Shown piece after piece: positions 13,286 to 25,230 of a stretch of DNA of 64,000 nucleotides. The position numbers and the translations under genes were made by a program. A model generated the notes under the pieces. That model saw only the letters and a list, made by a program, of their open reading frames with translations, did not search any database and was not told the DNA's origin. Source of the stretch: Bagarius yarrelli (taxonomy: Eukaryota; Chordata; Actinopteri; Siluriformes; Sisoridae); the NCBI GenBank assembly GCA_005784505.1, contig VCAZ01000149.1:17501-81500 (forward strand), given 5' to 3'. Positions within the stretch are counted from its first letter, which is position 1. Every line of letters begins with the position of its first letter.

Positions 13286-13870
13286 GTCTCTAATGAGCCA
13301 CTCATTCACCTGATCTATCAGGGATTAACAGAGGCTAATTGTGGCTAATTGCTGTAGCACCATTATCAGTGTAAGCCATCAGCCTGAGAGAGGTGTGTTT
13401 GTGTGTGTGTGTGTGTGTGTGTCCGTGTGTTTGTATGTTTAAGCATGTTCTTAGCTAATCCACTGTTGACCAGAGGGCTTCGTACACCATTACAGGTCAT
13501 GGCTTGAGACGGAGTGTAAACACATTCTTAGCTAATGAGGGCACTTAGTAGGGCCCCTAAACCCTGAACATACTCAGAGACTGATAGTGCAGAGGAAAGT
13601 CATAGTGCAACTCACTTCAGCAGATTTACCCCACAGTCAACTAATCACACACACACACACAGACAGTGGGTAAGAGAGAGAGGCAGACAGAAAAGGAGCT
13701 AAAAACGATAAAACAGAACTTTTAGCCAATTTTTTACCAACTTATGCTCAATTTAAACCTCCAACAACAAAGGGGATTAATCAACCAATCAGTGAACAGC
13801 ACTCACACGCATACAATAGATTATTATCATTATAATTATGATTATTATTACTATTATTTTATTATAATAA

Positions 13871-14064
13871 AGTGGTGGCTCATGGTTAAGGTGTTGGATT
13901 ACCAACCCGAAGGTTGTGTGGGGTTCGATTCCCAGCTCCAGCAAGCCACCACTGTTGGACCCCTGAGCAAGGCCCTTAACCCCCAATTGCTCAGTTGTAT
14001 AACAAGGAATATTGTAAGTCACTCTGGATAAGGGTTGTCTGCCCAAATACTGTAAATGTAAATA
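13871..14064 (+). mobile_element. tRNA-derived SINE
   Basis: The head GTGGTGGCTCATGGTTAAGG is followed by a perfect RNA polymerase III B box, GGTTCGATTCC, at 13,922-13,932. The body carries CCCCTGAGCAAGGCCCTTAA, and the tail reads GTAAGTCACTCTGGATAAGG then CTGTAAATGTAAAT. The tRNA-like head followed by an unrelated body and a short repeated tail is the normal plan of a fish SINE. A second copy is at 44,079 and a tail-only copy at 61,391, so this is a dispersed family and not a tRNA gene. Confidence 0.85.
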
Positions 14065-14366
14065 ATGGATTTAGAGTAAGAACTGGTCATTAAAGTGCAG
14101 AATAGTTGATATTTCTCAGTGTTTCGTGTGAAATTTTACTCTGTTGTTGGTGCGATAGCATTGTCTCACTGCTGTGTGTTCAGTTCTGTACTTATTTTTT
14201 TCATTTTTAATGTTTTTATTCTATTGTGTATTGAATTAAACAGGTAATATTTTGTGTTTACATAATAAATCTACATGATTTCACTTTATCATTAACACAC
14301 ATCCAACTACAGACTAAAGTCTTTCTCTCTCTCTGATTCTCTTTCTCCAATTCTCTCTGTCTGTTT

Positions 14367-14407
<41 letters not shown>

Positions 14408-14980
14408 CTTTTGATTCTCTCTTTGTCTCTATCTCTGTCTCTCTAATAGTAATAATTCTCTATCTGTCGGTTTGTCTGTTTCTCGCTCTCTGATTTTCTC
14501 TCTGTCGGTTTGTCTCTCTTCTGTCTCTTTCTGTCTCTCTGTAAACTGGAGCAGCTGTGTTCGGTAATCCAGTAACCAGTGTGGATTAGCTTTAGCCTGA
14601 GCGCTAATTACAGGCGGAATTATTTCCAGAGGAAGTGAGAGTGTACGATTACTCGTCGCTGTGGGCTTTATAATAAACACGCACATGTTTTACTATTTTG
14701 GTAGAATTATAAAGAAATGTATATCATGGTTTTAACCGTTTAACAAGTGACAGTCATGTTAACCTGAATGTCGATCCTAGCAACTCTGAAACACAGCGCT
14801 ACAGCTGTACTCCAGTTACGGCTATCAAAACTCTAAATTAAATTAAAACTGGAGTTTTAATGGGTCAGGATGCTGATGGATTACAGTGGCAAACTTCAGA
14901 AGATTCCTGACACTGAGTTCCTTTAACTGCAGAGTGACAGAGCTGTGATCAGAAGAGACAACAAACATCCGCTGGACAAT

Positions 14981-15015
<35 letters not shown>

Positions 15016-15166
15016 GATCAGACCCAGTATATTGTCTGATCAATCCTTCCTAAACCTAGTGAGCATCCGATCAGGTTTCAGCCTGATTCAGCTCGACTCG
15101 GCCGGATTAGCAGCAGCAGTCACTCAGTCTAGACACCATCACTGTTACACTCAGAACCCCTGTATA

Positions 15167-15168
<2 letters not shown>

Positions 15169-15236
<68 letters not shown>
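15169..15236. repeat. (TG)n microsatellite, about 68 bp: longest dinucleotide run in the window
   Basis: Uninterrupted TG over 68 bp. Further runs flank it at 14,983-15,004, 15,448-15,478 and 15,677-15,699. Confidence 0.95.
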
Positions 15237-15237
<1 letters not shown>

Positions 15238-15445
15238 CAAAGTAGATACTAATCCTAATGGATCGTTTGTTCTTCACGTCTTCAGTCTTGGCGTGTCCGC
15301 CACCTTCAGGGCATTTTTTCACAAAAGTCTGGGTTTTTAGAGGACTTTAAAAGACACTCAACTCTTATTCTTTTTTGGACTTCTTAAAGTCAATAACACA
15401 CATTTATTGTCAATACACACACATACATGCACACACACACACATA

Positions 15446-15481
<36 letters not shown>

Positions 15482-15765
15482 TTCTGCAGAAAAGTTGCTG
15501 TTAAGCTTCACGGCGTTACAGATCAACACCGATCACACATCCCCCAGAGAATTAACTAAAAAATCTGTATATATATAAATTATTAAACACTGCCTGCTTT
15601 ATTTATTACATTAAACCTGTGTGTTAAATTCAAATTGTATCTCTCAGACAGATCCCCAACTAATCTTCAAACAGCAGTGTGTGTGTGTGTGTGTGTGTTA
15701 AATAGGTAAATTAGCAGCTAAAAGCCCAAACATCTTTTTTATTCCTCAATTTCACATAATTGTGT

Positions 15766-16795
15766 TGAGTAGTTTGGTGTTGAGGAGTTTGGTTTTGAGT
15801 AGTTTAGTATTGTGTTTAGTATAGATTGGTGTTGAGTAGCTTGGTATTAGATTTTGTGTTTCATTGTTATTTATTGGTGTTGAGTACTTTGGCGTTAAGT
15901 AGTTTGCTGTTAAGTAATTTGTTGTGGGGTAGTTTTGTCATGGGTAGTTTGGGGTTAAGTAGTTTTGCGTTGAGTAGTTTGGCTTTGAGTCGTTTGCTGT
16001 TGGGTAGTTTTGTCTTGAGTAGTTTGGTGTTGAGTAATTTTGTCTTGGGTAGTCTGGCATTGAGTAGTTTGCTGTTGAGTAGTTTGATTTTGGGTAGTTT
16101 GCTGTTGAGTAGTTTGGTGTTGAGTAGTTTGGTGTTGGGTAGTTTTGGCGTTAAGTCGTTTGCTGTTGAGTAGTTTGTTGTTGGGTAGTTTGGTGTTGAG
16201 TAGTTTTCTGTTGAGTAGTTTGGTGTTGGGTAGTTTTGTCTTGGGTAGTTTGGTGTTGAGTAGTTTGTGTTAAGTAGTTTGCTGTTGAGTAGTTTGGTGT
16301 TGGGTAGTTTTGTCTTGGGTAGTTTGGCATTGAGTAGTTTGGTCTTGAGTAGTTTGGTGTTGAGTAGTTTGGTGTTGGGTAGTTTTGTTTGGGTAGTCTG
16401 GCACTGGGTAGTTTGGTGTTGAGTAGTTTTCTGTTGAGTAGTTTGGTGTTGGGTAGTTTTGTCTTGGGTAGTTTGGCATTGAGTAGTTTGCTGTTGAGTA
16501 GTTTGGCGTTAAGTCGTTTGCTGTTGAGTAGTTTGGTCTTGGGTAGTTTGGCATTGAGTTTGTTTGGTTTGGTCTTGGGTAGTTTGGCGTTAAGTCGTTT
16601 GCTGTTGAGTAGTTTGGTCTTGGGTAGTTTGGCGTTAAGTCGTTTGCTGTTGAGTAGTTTGTTGTTGGGTAGTTTGGTCTTGGGTAGTTTGGTGTTGAGT
16701 AGTTTTCTGTTGAGTAGTTTGGTGTTGAGTAGTTTGGTGTTGGGTAGTTTTGTCTTGAGTAGCTGGTGTTGGGTAGTTGGGTGTTAGGTTTAGTA
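15766..16795. repeat. Minisatellite, 15-bp unit (AGTAGTTTGGTGTTG), ~1 kb
   Basis: About 68 tandem copies of a 15-bp unit with small variants (GGGTAGTTTTGTCTT, GAGTAGTTTGCTGTT, AAGTCGTTTGCTGTT). Because 15 is a multiple of three, every frame stays open for long stretches and gives five-residue repeats rich in Leu, Ser and Val on the plus strand. The plus strand is almost free of C and poor in A, so base asymmetry between strands is extreme. Variant units form higher-order groups; for example the pair ending TTTGTCTTGGGTAGT recurs. Confidence 0.95.
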
Positions 16796-17521
16796 TGTGA
16801 AGCAGTGCATGTTGTAAGATGGTGCAGTAATTACCTCCTGTTGTTCAGGGATTCAGTAGTGGGTGCGTTCAGTGTCTCTTTACTTCTGTACAGGAACAAT
16901 AGCGAGCACGGCTTTCGTCTGGCTCTTGTCTCGCCGGCGGTGATTTTTACTGACACGAACCTCACTGCGTTAATGAGAGCAAAATTACAGCCTTCATTCT
17001 GTCTGAGACGCCACAAATCCTCTGAATCCCTTTGTGCAAGCACACCACTGTTAACTTCAGATTTGAACTGCTCACTACACGGCTAGATCACAATGCCCCT
17101 GTGTGTGTGTGTGTGTGTGTCAGCATTTCTCAGGCTCAGTGTTTGAAGCAGGATTAACCCTCACCATGCACACTGCACTGTCAGCCACACCCGCTTTCAT
17201 CGCAAACCTGTAGCTTCTTTTAGCTACTGTTCCGCTTAGCAAAGTGATGACATCATTAAAGTGCATCAGTCCTAACCACACATTACTGTAGTCTACTTTA
17301 GCAAGCTTAAAAGCCAAGCAACATCTGGAGCTGTGTCCTGACTCACACACTACTTCACCTACACTGTTTAGCACAAGTATAGACTAATATATAGTGTGAA
17401 TTTGGAACACAGCCCAATGTGATCTCATTGAGGATTTTTAAAACCATAAAAATAATATTAGGACATGGCCGCAAAAACTTAGGCTGGTCTTAAACACTGA
17501 GGGTTTTATCATTACCCCTGC

Positions 17522-17556
<35 letters not shown>

Positions 17557-18207
17557 CCCACCCTAAATCTACCTAGGTGGTAGAGCACACCTAGTTGTGA
17601 CCCGGCCCAACCATGAGTGACAGGCGAAGTGAGGATGTAACAATCCCTGGGGCATCCCTGATTAAAGCTCCATAAACATCAGCACACATGTGAAAGCAGC
17701 TTGGTGCAGAATAAAGAAGCAGGAGGTCATGCTGGGGTTCTCGCGTATTAAAGCGCACAAACTTGCCGCTGCTTCAAAGATAGATTTTTTTCCACCATGA
17801 GTTTTCCATAAAGCCAATTTCTTTTCATTACAAGCTGCGCTGCTTTGATACCCGTCATTTACACTGTCAGTGTGTTGACATGCTCGCTGTTCAGACAAGC
17901 CACTGCAGATTCTCTTCAAACACACACATACGCCGGCGGCTGCTTTCTTACACGACCGCTTCACATTCATTCATCTGTATGTTGTGTACAGAGCAAATGC
18001 AGCAGAGTGTTGGTGTTCACCGTCAAATCTCAGTCTGCTCTTATCTCGACGTGTGATTTATGATCCGTGTTGGTTTTTTGCTACAAGTTTATACAGATAG
18101 TTAATGAGAAGAAACTGATTCCAAAACTTTGTCACAGCTGCAGGAAATGACATCACAAAGCCTATTGAAGTCACATGACCTATGCAGATAAGCGTATGTA
18201 AATAAAC

Positions 18208-18295
18208 ATTTTCCCCAGACTAACCTACTCTCGCTATCTGTCTTTCTATCTATTTCCCCAGACTAACCTACTCTCGCTATCTGTGTGTTTCTATC
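18208..18295. repeat. Tandem duplication, ~44 bp, two copies
   Basis: The block starting TTCCCCAGACTAACCTACTC and running through CTCGCTATCTGT is present twice head to tail, at about 18,210 and 18,255, with small differences at the 3' end of each copy. Confidence 0.85.
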
Positions 18296-18649
18296 ACACA
18301 CACACACCACGCACACACACACACACACACGCACACGGAGAAACATACTTAACACCAGAAGATTCCTCGTTTGATTGTGTCTCTTTGTAATGATTAACAG
18401 ATCCTCATTTAGGGTCTCGAGTTTATCAGAATGTGACCCTTTGATCGGCTCTGTAGATTTAGCAGGAGCTCAGAAAGTGCACAGGGGTTAGGGGTTAGGT
18501 GGTTAGGGGTTTGACGATGACCTCATTCTGATCTCCAGACCCCTCACAGGACAATAAAAGTGTACAAGTGTAATCTATTTACTGCAGAAAGACTTTACAC
18601 AGCATCTCTTTTTCACCTCTTAGAAAGCAGAACACGAAAAACACGTCAG

Positions 18650-18850
18650 ACAGAGGAACTGCCACAGGAACCATCACAGGAACTGTCAGTAAAAACCATC
18701 ACAGAAACAGCCACAAGAACTGTCGGTTGGAACCGTCAGTAGGAACCATCACAGGAACTGTCAGTAGGGACTTTCAGTAGAAATTGTCAGTAGTTACTGT
18801 CAAAAGAATTATCACAGGAACTGTCATTAAAAAGCATCACAGGAACCTTT
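18650..18850. repeat. Degenerate minisatellite, ~24-bp unit (CATCACAGGAACTGTCAGTA)
   Basis: Eight or nine diverged copies built from GGAACCATCACAGGAACTG and TCAGTAGGAAC words. Confidence 0.85.
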
Positions 18851-20239
18851 CTTCTTTTATTTTTCTAATGTTTGCTTTTACGGTAAATAAAAAACAATGA
18901 ATAATGTAGAAAAAACAAACCAGGAAAAAAAACCGATTCAACTTAAAACCAGACTATGATCTAAAAGATAAATGTCCAGTTTATCAGTTTACTTTTAACT
19001 TTTAACTTTAATTGCTTAATGTTTTATATAAATGTTATAATGACTAAATAAATAAATACATGATGGGAGAGTTCGAGTCAGATACTCATCTGAATCAAAT
19101 CTATTGAAATCAGACTGAAGATAATTAAAGATTACACTCTGAAGCCTCCTCAATAAATGAAGACATGCACAATCCAACACCTATGAGTGTCTGAATATAA
19201 CATCTAACACACACACATGCACATGTACAAAAGCACATGCACAGACAGCACTCTGTGCAGTAACAGTAACACACTAAACCCCCTGTGTTGAAACCTGGGT
19301 TCTAGTGGATTCTGAACTCCTAAAGTTAAAAAAACCCAACTACAAACAAGTGCTGTGTTTGTATTGAATACTGTTCTTTCGACAAATAAATTGGACAGTC
19401 TCACAACTACACACATTTGTACACACCTGACTGCCCTGTGTTACTGCAGAAAGTCCATGCCCACAATAACTACCCCAGGGGCTGATGGGTAATCCCCAGC
19501 GCACATGCTTTGAGTTTGGGGATGAGAGTGTATTTCCTTTGGATTAGAACAGATTGGATTGGAGCGTAGCCTACAGTGTAGTATAGGAACAAACTTGCAC
19601 TCTGACCTCCCATGTGAGTGTGTTTGTGTGTGTGTGTGTGTAAACACCACAGCCCTGGCAACTTTAGTAGAGAATCCAGTGATCCACAGTGTTATATTGA
19701 GTTTTAGTTGATTTTTGGTTGTCATGGTAACCCTGGAAGTTATTTTTGCTGCTGAAGAGCAAGCTCGCTAACTAAAGTGTGCTACAGAGAAGAGACAAAA
19801 CAGAAGTGTCTTCCAGATGTATAAGACCATAAAGTCCCAAACTGCTAACTTATTCAAACAGTTTAAACACAGGCCAGCTAAGCTATTGCTAATTTAGTTT
19901 ATTACTTTGCTGTTAGTCTGTAATAATAATATATTCTCATCTAAATAGATTTTTTTAATTACACAGCTTCATACTGAAACACAGCAGGTTCGCTGAAAAT
20001 AAAACTTAATCACTAGATTTATTCATTAAATTTAAAATCCACAGCTCACTAAAGTACTCATCAGCAGCTAGCTTTTTGCTAAAAATCACCATGTCCATTT
20101 TGTTACACGCATCGCGTGCCTTTTTTAACAGTACGCAGATATGTGGCGCCCTCTAGTGTCTGAACACACACATATACACACACGCACGTTCAACTAAACT
20201 ACGAACTACTAAATTAAACATTGGTGAGTAAAGCACTCA

Positions 20240-20537
20240 AGAAGCACTAAAGAACCTAAAACAGGAGAACCTGAAACAACAGGAGAACCTAAGTTCACTG
20301 GAAAAGATGGAGTATATTAGAGAACCTAGGACAGCTTGGGAACCAGAGACGACTGGGGAACCTGAATCCAGTGAAGAGCCCGAGACCACCGGAGAGCCTG
20401 GGTCCACTGGGGAAAATGAGACAGCTTGGAAACCTAAGACAACTTGGGAACCCGAGACAACTGGAGAACCTAACATGACTGGAGAACCTGAGTCCACCGG
20501 GGAACATGAGACAACTGGAGAACCTGAGACGACCAAA
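20240..20537. repeat. Minisatellite, 18-bp unit (GAGAACCTGAGACAACTG)
   Basis: About sixteen copies of an 18-bp unit. Since 18 is a multiple of three, both strands stay open and give six-residue repeats. No coding gene is implied. Confidence 0.9.
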
Positions 20538-21381
20538 TCATGAAGAGCAATTGACAATCATGAGGGAATTTTTATTAAAACATTCTACAGTTTATATATT
20601 TTATAATTCTATTTAAGGTAACATTAACATCAGAGAAATAATTAGTGCAAAGAGGAATTAACGATGCGTTGCTGTGTCGGAAACACAGAAATATACAATT
20701 TTTTTAATTCTATAAAATTATTATTTTAAAAATATTCTTGCTCCTACAACAAACACCAATCATCATGCTGCAGTTCGAAAGTGTTACAGCAAATTTGTCA
20801 TGTCGGTTACAAAACGTGAAGAGTGCGTACAGATTAATTGCACCTTTCCCTTAAACTAGTATAAAACATCACACTGAACCAGGGTTTGACTCGAGCACTC
20901 AGTAGCAATGTTACCGGAAAAAACTAATCCAATAAAATGATCACAATTCTGTTACATTTATAAACAATGAACAGAACTCGACGATATTTCTTTTATTAGT
21001 GTGTGTGTGTGTGTGTGTGAAAGCTTGTACACAGTCCACTTAGTCTCTATTAAGTTAACTATTAAGTTAAGTCCTGCACTGAGACATGAATACACAACAC
21101 CCAAACTCAACAGTTCGCTGAATAATGCCTTCAGATTATAATCTGTATAAATGAATGATGGGATTATTTAAACACAAAATTAAACATTTTTTAGACATTT
21201 AAAAAAAAAAACATCTCACCCTGACATCTCTTTTTTTAAGTTTATATTAAGAGGGAAGTGCTGTTTTTATGACTTAGCAGTCAAATGACTTGACAGAACA
21301 TGATATCATCCTCCTATTAAGGCTCTAAAGTAGAGATCTGTGTTTGAAACCCACAGAGAAGGAAAGCGAACAAATATGAAG

Positions 21382-21562
21382 CTATTTGTTATCGAGTTTG
21401 GCCATTTCCTGGACGTAGATTCCGATGCTTTCGCTATCAAACAGGACAAAGTAGACGGTCTTGATAGAGGACGACATGGTGGACACAAAGTAGCTATTGA
21501 TGGCTTTTAATATCAGCTGAGCGGCCGTCTGCTTCGGAAAACCGTTCCTACAGACAGGAAGC

Positions 21563-21608
<46 letters not shown>

Positions 21609-24600
21609 TGTAGTGATAAAAGACCACAATAGGTGAGAAATTACACATTGTCATAATGGACTGTAAAGCACAGAGCGGATATAAAAGACGGCCACAGTGG
21701 ACTAATGGTGGGTCAAAGGTGTGGCAATAAGTGTGGTTTTGTGGTGGGTCAGTCGGTGAGCGTGGTCCTGGCCATGGCAAAGAGTGTGGTGGTTGTGAGT
21801 GTGGTGGGAGTGCTAATGGGTATAGGGGTGGTTGGGGCAGTTGGTGTGGCGGTGAGCATGGCAGCGGATCAGTTGGTAGCCATGATAGAGCATTTTATTA
21901 CCTGCCACTTCCAATGGAGGGAAATGCTACCGATTTGAGTTTCTTCTCGTCAGCCAGAGCGAGACAGTTCTTGACGGTTTTATCCAGCAGCTCCTCGCAC
22001 TTATCTGAGCCCCAGCCAGGACTGTTACAGTGAATCACAAACTTCGCCGGAAGGCCATAACCTGATGTCATTGCCGCTGCGAAAGGGTGGAACCAAGCAA
22101 ATATAGATGCAGTACAATAAGACGAAAAACACCACAGACAGGAAAAACATTGCCTCCTACTGGAGATATTTCAGAAACATTCAAACAAAGGATAGCCTGA
22201 AGTCTTTCAGGATGCTTTTTAATAAATCAAGAACGATTGTTTGTGTTTTTTGTGGAATCGGGACACAGACTCACCTCCAGCCACCTCCAGAGGGCCGTTC
22301 TTCTTGCGTAGCTCCAACACGGCTTCACCAAACTCCTTCCCGGCCTTCTTTTCCAGCGCACTCCCTGAAACACCACATCAGACACACACTTAATCCAATT
22401 AATAACTGACAAAAAAAATAGACTAATTACACTTACATGGGTGGACCTTAGACACAGTCATGCAAAAAATGGAACTTCCACCCTTGGCACTATTAATTGT
22501 ATGCCAGTGCTGCAGTTCCCCCTGTGTAACTTCCTACACTGACACGGTTTCACTAATTCTATATTTAAACCAAACACAAAGCGAATATGTGCATTGTGTT
22601 ACGCATGCGCATTTGCGCTAGAACAGTGGTTCCGAACCCTTTTCCCCAAGAAAATATTTTAGGGCCCCTTCACATTTAATGATATTATCACTCTTGATAT
22701 TTCCTGCATTTCATGTTTCCAGTATTGCTGTACTGCAACCTGATTTGGTGGGAGCTTCCTCACCTGGGTCCACTATGCCCGATTCATTATCATTATCATC
22801 TGCTGAGGGCGACTCAGTGAGACTCGTTTTTGTGGAGGACGAATTACAAATTTGTCCATTTTTGGTCAACCAGGGGGTCATGGATAAAATTAGCTAATGC
22901 TATATGATCATTCTCTTTAAAGCTCACTGTTTAACACTTTTCAAAATTTGACACGACCCCCTACAGAGCTCGCTGAGGCCCTCTTGTGGGCCAGGACCCC
23001 CTGTTGGGAACCGCTGCTCTAGAATACTCGCTGGATGTATTTAATGTACTATTTAATGTACACTAATAATTACATTTCTTCTTTGGTGTGAATACAGCAT
23101 AACATTCGCACTCTCACGATTAAAAGTTATTGAGTTAATCTTCTCTATCTTTCTCACTGTCTCTCTCTTGCTAACTGGTATTTTTAGGATTCTAATGCAG
23201 GTGTGTATTTTTCAGGTAACGGGTATGTGAGCATGCTTCAGCTGGAGGTGTGCTGCTTTACCTACTTCCCCACCCGTGTGGAGGGTGGAGTTGGTGGGAT
23301 GAACGACAGCATCACTGCTGATGGAGGAAATATCAGCTTGTACAACTTGCAGCTACAACAATGACAACACACACAAACACACACAGGCAAATGACACAGT
23401 ATGAAACCTGATGATGATGAGCAGAAAAAGGGAAAGCAGGACAGCCGAAAGCTGCAAAAAATTAAGATGGAAATGAGAAGCAAAGCAGCATGGAGGAAAA
23501 ACCACATGAACCAGAGATAAGAGACTATCCTCATCCTCACTCGTTTACTGTATCTCATCACATGTTCGCAACTTCTAATGTATAAGCTCCACCCTCAGAG
23601 CACGAGCCACATCTCCCTTCAAAGTCTGTTCTTAAAATAGAGTTATTCTGCTTCAGTTAGCCACAAGGTTTTTGCTAATCTGAAAGGCTAACATTAGCAT
23701 TAGACAGGTAGCTTGCTAGCTTTTTTTACTATTTAGTTAGACTTAAGGTGTGGTGTACAATAAGCACAGGTGCAGACAAACAGGTGCAGACAAACAGGCG
23801 TGATAACAGCGGAAGACATTTCTCACCTAAATCATCTTTAAGGTCAATCTCAGCGTTAGTGGGATTAATGACACCTTCCACATCAAAACCAGCCAAATTA
23901 CTGATCTGACTGTGAATCAGATTCAGCTGCAGGGACAGCATGCAGACAGACAGGCAGAGAGAGAGACAGGCAGTGAACCAAGCGCCAAAGCAGAAGCTGA
24001 ATGCATTCAAATCATTTATAGTAAAGCTCATCAATGTTAATGCTGTAACAGGAAATGTTGTGTGACTGCAAGCAACCAATCACACATACTGAGCCTTTAA
24101 TACAGCAGAAAAAATCCAGAAAAACCTGTAAGACTGATCCTGGAGAACCCTGAACAAACACACACACTTCAGCTGGGTTTTAATCAGCAGGTTTGTGCAT
24201 TCAGGTGGGCGAGAGTGAAACTAAGGGTTCTACAGGAGCAGGGTAAGGAACCTGTGCCTTCTATACCTTCTGTCCCAGGAACAGGCTCTTAGACGAGAGA
24301 ACAGTGAAGCCGTCAGACGGGGAGTCAGTGGTACTGTCTGCACTCACTGCTTTACCACCATCACCATACCTCTGTAACACACGTACACACACACTGTCAT
24401 GTTTACTTTACACACACAATAAGAAGAAAGAGAGCTGTAGCACAGTGGATACTAGGGCTGCACAATATATGGTTTTAGCATTAATCCTGCATCTGCAATA
24501 GTCAGGACTTTAGGATGTTTAATGTCAGGCGGGGATTATAGTTGACTGCACCGCAGTTCAAAACACATGTGCTTTGTGGATGTAAAGTTTAATGATCGAA

Positions 24601-25192
24601 TGAAAGTTTAGCATTTGTACATGTTTATGGGTTTGTTACTGTGTAAACATTTTAAGCAAGTTTATAGCATTTAGGTGCAAAAAAACAAACTTATGTAGCT
24701 TTAACAAAGATAAATTGTACTTCATTTATGTATGTATGTATGTATGTATGTATGTGTACCTTTCCCCTGGAGGTCTTCTTGCTAAGGGTTTTTTTGCGGG
24801 TTGGTGTTTTTTTGTTGGTTCTGCTCTTAGAAGGTGGAGGTGACGCCACAACCTCCAGTTTACCTTTAGATCCTCGCTTCTTGGCGAGCAGTTCAGGGTG
24901 GATGTTGGGTAAAACTCCTCCTGCAGCGATTGTTACACTTTTCAGCAGCTGAACACACACACACAAAACTTTGAATAAAATCACACTATAAATACCAAAT
25001 CATAGTGGGTTTCACACACGAGTGTGTTGTACACACACACACACACACAGATAGACAGTGAAGCAGATGGACACTGTGTACCTGATTAAGCTCCTCATCG
25101 TTAGCGATGGCCAGCAGGATGTGCCGTGGGGTAACTCGACCTTTTTTATTATCACGAGCTGCGTTTCCAGCTAACTCCAAAATTTCGGCTAC

Positions 25193-25230
<38 letters not shown>

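Larger units (their letters stand above)
1..21381. other. Gene-free flank 3' of macroh2a1, rich in microsatellites and minisatellites
   Basis: I find no exon that matches a known protein family on either strand. The open frames here are translations of CA/TG, CT/GA or minisatellite repeats, or short uninformative frames. The region holds more than twenty (TG)n/(CA)n tracts, several minisatellites (listed separately) and pieces of dispersed repeats. The last few hundred bases, about 20,570-21,381, should include the macroh2a1 3' UTR; reverse-strand AATAAA motifs occur at 20,992-20,997 and 20,571-20,576. Blocks with little simple repeat, such as 5,480-5,940, 16,800-17,100, 17,560-18,200 and 19,700-20,150, could hold conserved non-coding elements, but that is inference. 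In other vertebrates this side of macroH2A1 faces PITX1. Confidence 0.7.

Noticed and set aside
13871..13945. Possible tRNA gene with a perfect B box
   Set aside because: The head is a SINE promoter followed by the shared SINE body; other copies at 44,079 and 61,391 prove it is a dispersed element, and a cloverleaf is not kept.
15826..16787. Long Leu/Ser/Val-rich open frames (115 and 132 codons, and the reverse Pro/Asn/Tyr-rich frame)
   Set aside because: They are translations of a 15-bp minisatellite; the unit length is a multiple of three, so frames stay open by chance.
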